Below, one piece after another: positions 59,768 to 64,000 of a stretch of DNA of 64,000 bases. A model generated the notes under the pieces. The model made no database searches and was not told the DNA's origin. It saw only the letters and a list, made by a program, of their open reading frames with translations. A program made the position numbers and the translations under genes. Source of the stretch: Okapia johnstoni (Eukaryota; Chordata; Mammalia; Artiodactyla; Giraffidae); the NCBI GenBank assembly GCA_024291935.2, contig CM044306.1, positions 1,798,001-1,862,000 of the forward strand. Reading direction: 5' to 3'. Within the stretch, counting starts at the first letter, position 1. Each line of letters begins with the position of its first letter.

Positions 59768-60157
59768 GAATTAGAATAAAGGTAAGGACGTTTCTCAACC
59801 AGGATGTGGGTGGTGGATAGGGTAGAGCAAAGAGTCAGGAGATTTAAAAGAAAAGGCTTCAAAGCTGCTGAATCCAAGAGAATATCTTATTTCTGTGTGT
59901 ATAGTGGGACCTTTCTGTGTATAGTGGGACCCCATAGTCATGGAACTTCAGGATTTTATTTTAGAATTAGAATAAAGGTAAGGACGTTTCTCAACCAGGA
60001 TGTGGGTGGTGGATAGGGTAGAGCAAAGAGTCAGGAGATTTAAAAGAAAAGGCTTCAAAGCTGCTGAATCCAAGAGAATATCTTATTTCTGTGTATAGTG
60101 GGACCTTTCTGTGTATAGTGGGACCCCATAGTCATGGAACTTCAGGATTTTATTTTA
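59768..60157. repeat. Tandem duplication, 196-bp unit
   Basis: 59768-59963 is repeated at 59964-60157. The only difference I see is two bases (tctgtgtgtatag versus tctgtgtatag). Each unit contains an inner pair ttctgtgtatagtgggacc. Confidence 0.95.
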
Positions 60158-60479
60158 ACACATAAACTTCCACTTGGGAGTGGCTGGTTGTCTTTGGATT
60201 TCAAGATGACAGCCACGATGTTTGGAGCACACACGCTGATTCCAAATTTCTTACTTCTTCCATTTGACAGTAGAAGCCAGTCAAAAGTACAGAGGAAAGG
60301 ATTCAGAGATCCTGAGACCAGCAAAAACACAGAGGCGGGGGCGGGCAGACAGAAGCAGGGGGAGAATGGACAGAGGGTGAGCAGCGACATTGCTCGGTGC
60401 TAAGCAAGTGGGACTTTCACTGTCGTAGGAGACACTGTAGGTGACGGCAGTGGAGGAGCTCAAAGAGACATTTGCAAAT

Positions 60480-61430
60480 TTGTTCTTCAATATCTTGCTT
60501 CAGGTTCACCTCGCTGCCATTGGTTAATATTTCATTTATTTTGGCCACTATGGAAAACAGTATGGAAAATGAAAGTGAAGTTGCTCAGTCGCGTCCGACT
60601 CTTTGTGACCCCGTGGACTGTAGCCCGCCAGGCTCCTCTGTCCATGGGATTTCCCAGGCAAGAGTACTGAAGTGGATCGCCGTTTCCTTCTCCAGGGGAT
60701 CTTTCCGACCCAGGGATTGAACCCAGGTATCCCGCATTGCAGGCAGACTCTTTACCGTCTGAGCCACCAGGGAATCCCTAAACAGTATGGAGATTCATCA
60801 ATAAACTAAAAATAGTGTTGCCGTATGATCCAGTAATCCCATTCCTGGGCATATATCCGGAGAAAACTCTAATCCAAAAGGATATATGCACTCCAGTGTT
60901 CACAGCAGCACTGTATACAACAGGCAAGCCATGGAAATAGCCTCGGTGTCCATCGACGGGTGGATGGATGAAGCCACTGTGGTACATGTACACGTGGAAT
61001 ATTACTCGTCCATAAGAGAGAATGAAATAACTGCCATCTTCAGCAACAAGGATGCAGCTAGAGACGATCATACTGAGTGCAGTAAGTCAGGAAGAGAAAG
61101 ACAAATACCATATGGCATCACTTAGGTGTGGAATCCAAAATATGACACAAACGAACAAATCCGCCAAACAGCAACAGACTCACAAACAGAAACAGACTTG
61201 TGGTTGCCAAGGAGGCAGGGTGGGAAGGCCTGGGAGTTTGGGGTTAGCAGAGGCAAACGATTACAAACAGGACGGATAAACAGCAAGGTCCTCCTATACA
61301 GAACAGGGGACTCTATTCAGTATCCTGTGATAAGCCACAGTGGAAAAGAACATATAACTGAACCACCTGACTGTGCGGCAGACATCAATAGGACACTATG
61401 AATCAGCTATACTTCAATAGAACTTTAAGT
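60480..61430 (+). mobile_element. L1 3' end with nested reverse Bov-tA (60572-60778)
   Basis: L1 text: ccagtaatcccattcctggg, gttcacagcagcactgtata, caatcagctatacttcaata-like tail. The Bov-tA is flanked by aaacagtatgga on both sides, a clear target-site duplication. Confidence 0.88.
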
Positions 61431-61470
61431 TCATTTTCTCGCACCCACGTATCAGTATATGTGTGATCAC

Positions 61471-61639
61471 CTGATGGCTTCTCTTCCTTGGAATTCTGGA
61501 GCTATGGGCTCACAGGAATCATCAGAGGGGAGCTCAGGGTCTGTGTCTTTCTCAGCGACATCACTACCAGTCCTTCGGTGTTGGAAACAAGATGATGAGT
61601 TCAGGAAAAATAATGGCGAATAATGGGACTCATTTCCAT
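61471..61639 (-). CDS. ABCA6: ABCA6 coding exon 9 (linker before NBD1)
   Basis: 169 bp, acceptor ttaattag, donor GTGATC. Encodes GNESHYSPLFFLNSSSCFQ and CEPIAPEFQGREAIR. The FFLNSSSCFQH stretch is what separates ABCA6 from ABCA8 and ABCA9. An L1 3' end stops about 40 bp from the donor. Confidence 0.93.
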
Positions 61640-62385
61640 CTAATTAATCAAGAGGTGATAAAAATTTGTTCAGTACCATGAAAGCAATGAGCACATGGGC
61701 CTTGTTTAGAACAGTGCAGAGTGTCTGGGACTTTTAAGTATCATAACTAAATTTTTTGCTCTCTACCTCCCTATTAACGAGAAGAAATCTTGAGAGTGGA
61801 GGAAACAATGAAAATTTAAAAGAAAAGACATATTATCACAAACGGTAAATGATATAATAGAGCTCTTATAAGGTATGAATTAAAGACTTGAACACACTGC
61901 TTTCTAAAATGTGTCAGAATAATGACTAAATCACACATCGAGTGGGAAAAGCCTTAACATGGCACATAAAAATAATTTTAAATATGTTTGTGAACTTAAG
62001 AAATCATGTGACTCAACAGTATGATTGAGCAAAATACCTAAATCTATATGGTACATGAATAAAAAGTACATGGAGAAATTAATTTGTTCAGGATGAGCAT
62101 ATGGTCACTCTCTAGATTTTAAAAAATGGAATAGTATTTGTTACTAAGGGTCTTCAGATATTAACCAGAAGTGATAAAGAGACAGACATACATACAAATA
62201 AACACATAGGAATATATAGAACAAATTTAAATCCAGTCAAAGTGGAAGAAACATAAAAAGTAAAATATATAAATAGGATCATGCAAGGGAAAAAAGCATG
62301 CTGAGTCTAGTATGTGTGTAGGAATTCTAGACTTATGTGAAATTTTCAGTTGTTTTCAAGATAAGGAAAATCTAACTGGGTAATA

Positions 62386-62516
62386 AAGTGAAGTCGCTCA
62401 GTCGTGTCTGACTCTTTGTGATCCCATGGACTATAGCCTGCCAGGTTCCTCCATCCATGGGATTTTCCAGGCAAGCATAGTGGAGTGGGGTGCCATGCCC
62501 TCCTCCAGGGGATCGC
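62386..62516 (-). repeat. Bov-tA SINE, truncated
   Basis: gtcgctcagtcgtgtctgac to ctcctccaggggatcg; the tRNA-like half is missing. Confidence 0.9.
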
Positions 62517-62959
62517 TCCTGTAAATATGAGCGATATGTGACAAAGGTCAGGAGGCATTTTCACTGTGCAATGTCCCTGCACTAACCAAACCATCTGAGG
62601 AAGCGATGTAGTTTCACCTGTCCTGATACAAACCCTAAATTTCATTCTTTGAAAACACTTTCAGTGATCTTTGAAAAGCGTAACATTATTTAAAATATAA
62701 TTATAATATGCATTCAAATGATCATCACTGCATATTTATAATGTGTATCACTATATCACATTCAGAAGAATAACTATTTTTAGGTAGCAATTCCTTTAGA
62801 CCGTTAAAGCTATGAAGCAGAGAGAAAGAAATCATTCAGTCTGTGATGGGAAATGCTTGTCATTTCTTATTTCTTAAAATAGACTTATATAACTTTAAGA
62901 AAAACATCTTCAATGTGATCAGTACCAGTAGAGGTCAGGAAAAAACCATAATTACTTAC

Positions 62960-63107
62960 AGGGCAGGATTTTGTCAAAGTATAATGCCAACACCAAGTAT
63001 AAAAGGGCATCAAAAGTCAATATGGAAAAAATTGCTATCATTATATATGAGTCTCCAGAAGCATCAGGAAAAATGACACCATTCATAGTATAATCCAGGT
63101 GGATAAT
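62960..63107 (-). CDS. ABCA6: ABCA6 coding exon 8 (TM6)
   Basis: 148 bp, acceptor gaatcttag, donor GTAAGT. Starts IIHLDYTMNGVIFPDASGDS and ends with the TM6 run and LALYFDKILP. Confidence 0.94.
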
Positions 63108-63377
63108 CTAAGATTCAAACAAAAATAATAATACTTAAAAATAATTCAGTGTGGCAGAACTACCACTTCATTAAGCAGTTTTTCTAAGAAGCCCTCATAA
63201 TGAAGTTCTTAGGGAAACTTTCTATTTTACAGCAATCAAAGCAATACTAGAAGGGAACACTGATTTTTAAAAATATAATGTTTTAACAATAGGAATTTAA
63301 GTTGTAACTCTTTTTCAAGAGAGTCTTTGCTAGGTTCTTAGAAATGATGACAGTGTTAGAATTAACGCTGATCTCAC

Positions 63378-63563
63378 CTGGTTAATTCCAGCACTGAAGG
63401 CAAAGGGGCTACAGATACTGAAAATCCACTTCAAAGGTGAAGGCAGCTGTTGGTAAAATGCAGTGAATCCCACACCCCCCCAGAAGAGGGTGAGGAGAAA
63501 GAGAACCAAACTGGTGAGGATGGTTTTCTTCAGCAGCACAGTCGTCAGGAACGCCAAGGCGAT
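63378..63563 (-). CDS. ABCA6: ABCA6 coding exon 7 (TM5)
   Basis: 186 bp, 62 codons, acceptor gggtttcag, donor GTGAGA. Encodes IALAFLTTVLLKKTILTS, VLFLLTLFWGGVGFTAFYQQ and CSPFAFSAGINQ. First ABCA6 exon in the window; the six coding exons before it should lie beyond 64000. Confidence 0.94.
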
Positions 63564-63756
63564 CTGAAACCCAGACAAGACGCTGCACAGACGGGCGGGC
63601 CGCGGTACCGCCTCAGAATAAGGACCTCCGTATCACAACAGAAGCATCTATCACAGACACAGCGGTGAGCAACAGTAAGGGATAATTACACTCAATCCTT
63701 CTCTCAACCTCCTTGTAAGGAGAATCTGTTTGCCAACTTAAATGTTGGGCTTGAAA

Positions 63757-63968
63757 GGCTGCAGGCAGAGCTGTTGTTAAGTCCTGTTCTACTCTCTGCG
63801 ACCCCGTGGACTGTAGCCCGCCAGGCTTCTCTGTCCGTGGGATTCTCCAGGCAAGAATACTGGGGTGGGTTGCCATGCCCTCCTCCAAGGGATCTTTCCG
63901 ATCCAGGGATCGAACCCATGTCTCCTGCACTGGCAGGCGGGTTCTTAACCACTTATCTACTTGGAAAG
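63757..63968 (-). repeat. Bov-tA SINE
   Basis: Reverse copy, ttgttaagtcctgttctact to ccacttatctacttggaaag, in the intron before ABCA6 exon 7. Confidence 0.9.
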
Positions 63969-64000
63969 TCTGCTGGAAGAGCTGAGAAAAGGGTAAAAGT

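Larger units (their letters stand above)
21514..63563 (-). pseudogene. ABCA6: ABCA6, ATP-binding cassette subfamily A member 6, 5'-truncated by window edge and carrying a frameshift and a nonsense codon
   Basis: 32 GT/AG exons cover TM5-6 of the first half, linker, NBD1, the second membrane half with its extracellular loop, NBD2 and the stop codon. [35 protein letters not shown] and SNIEDF plus SLKHQNILLEVDDF match ABCA6 as I recall it. Motifs seen: NBD1 Walker A GHSGAGKS, signature LSEGQ, Walker B LLLDEP; NBD2 Walker A GPNGAGKS, Walker B LLLDEP, H-loop TTHSM. Two lesions break the frame: a one-base deficit in the 58-bp exon at 58824-58881 and TGA at 47098-47100. Total exon length is 3941 bp; 3942 would be 1313 codons plus stop. 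All other junctions are in phase, so decay is recent or the lesions are sequence errors. The family exports lipids; any product here would stop before the NBD1 Walker A. Exon labels below assume six upstream coding exons, as in ABCA9. Confidence 0.72.

Noticed and set aside
21514..63563. Gene assigned as ABCA10 or ABCA8
   Set aside because: [31 protein letters not shown] and the position directly upstream of ABCA9 fit ABCA6 best; a phylogeny would settle it.

Overview
This is a piece of nuclear genome from a ruminant, probably a bovid. It carries BovB LINEs (one still open through a YADD reverse-transcriptase core), about thirty Bov-tA tRNA-derived SINEs, CHR-type artiodactyl SINEs, L1 3' ends and a ruminant-type mariner MITE. 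Multi-exon genes with canonical GT/AG introns rule out a prokaryote. The species cannot be fixed from sequence alone.

Both protein genes are ABCA-subfamily full transporters on the minus strand, arranged head to tail. ABCA6 occupies about 63.6-21.5 kb. The window holds 32 exons, from the fifth membrane segment of the first half to the stop codon; by alignment with the neighbouring paralogue, six coding exons lie beyond the right edge. ABCA9 starts at its ATG (11,445) and runs off the left edge after nine coding exons (11.4-1.3 kb), just before its first nucleotide-binding domain (NBD1). This matches the mammalian ABCA5-10-6-9-8 cluster (human 17q24, all one strand). The three consecutive exons present in both genes have identical lengths (186, 148 and 169 bp), as expected of tandem duplicates.

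The main result is that ABCA6 looks broken. The exon joining the linker to NBD1 is 58 bp where the frame needs 59, giving TGA at 58,827-58,829. A later exon has an in-frame TGA at 47,098-47,100 where an Arg is expected. All other junctions stay in phase, and the summed exon length (3,941 bp) is one base short of a multiple of three. Motifs elsewhere are conserved (Walker A and B, Q-loops, NBD1 signature, second H-loop). A recent unitary pseudogene, a segregating null allele or sequence error are all possible. ABCA9 is intact throughout the part seen.

Layout by coordinate: 1-1.3 kb, ABCA9 intron; 1.3-11.4 kb, ABCA9 exons with a BovB copy and SINEs; 11.4-21.5 kb, intergenic, with L1, MIR, Bov-tA and CHR elements and presumably the unseen ABCA9 promoter and 5' noncoding exon; 21.5-28.9 kb, ABCA6 NBD2 exons, partly GC-rich, with a probable ERV solo LTR; 30.4-47.3 kb, second membrane half and extracellular loop; 48.7-55.5 kb, NBD1; 58.8-63.6 kb, end of the first membrane half, with a young 196-bp tandem duplication at 59.8-60.2 kb.

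I found no tRNA or rRNA gene, CRISPR array or operon, and nothing that qualifies as a new molecular system. Family assignments rest on remembered ABCA6/ABCA8/ABCA9 protein sequences, not a database search.
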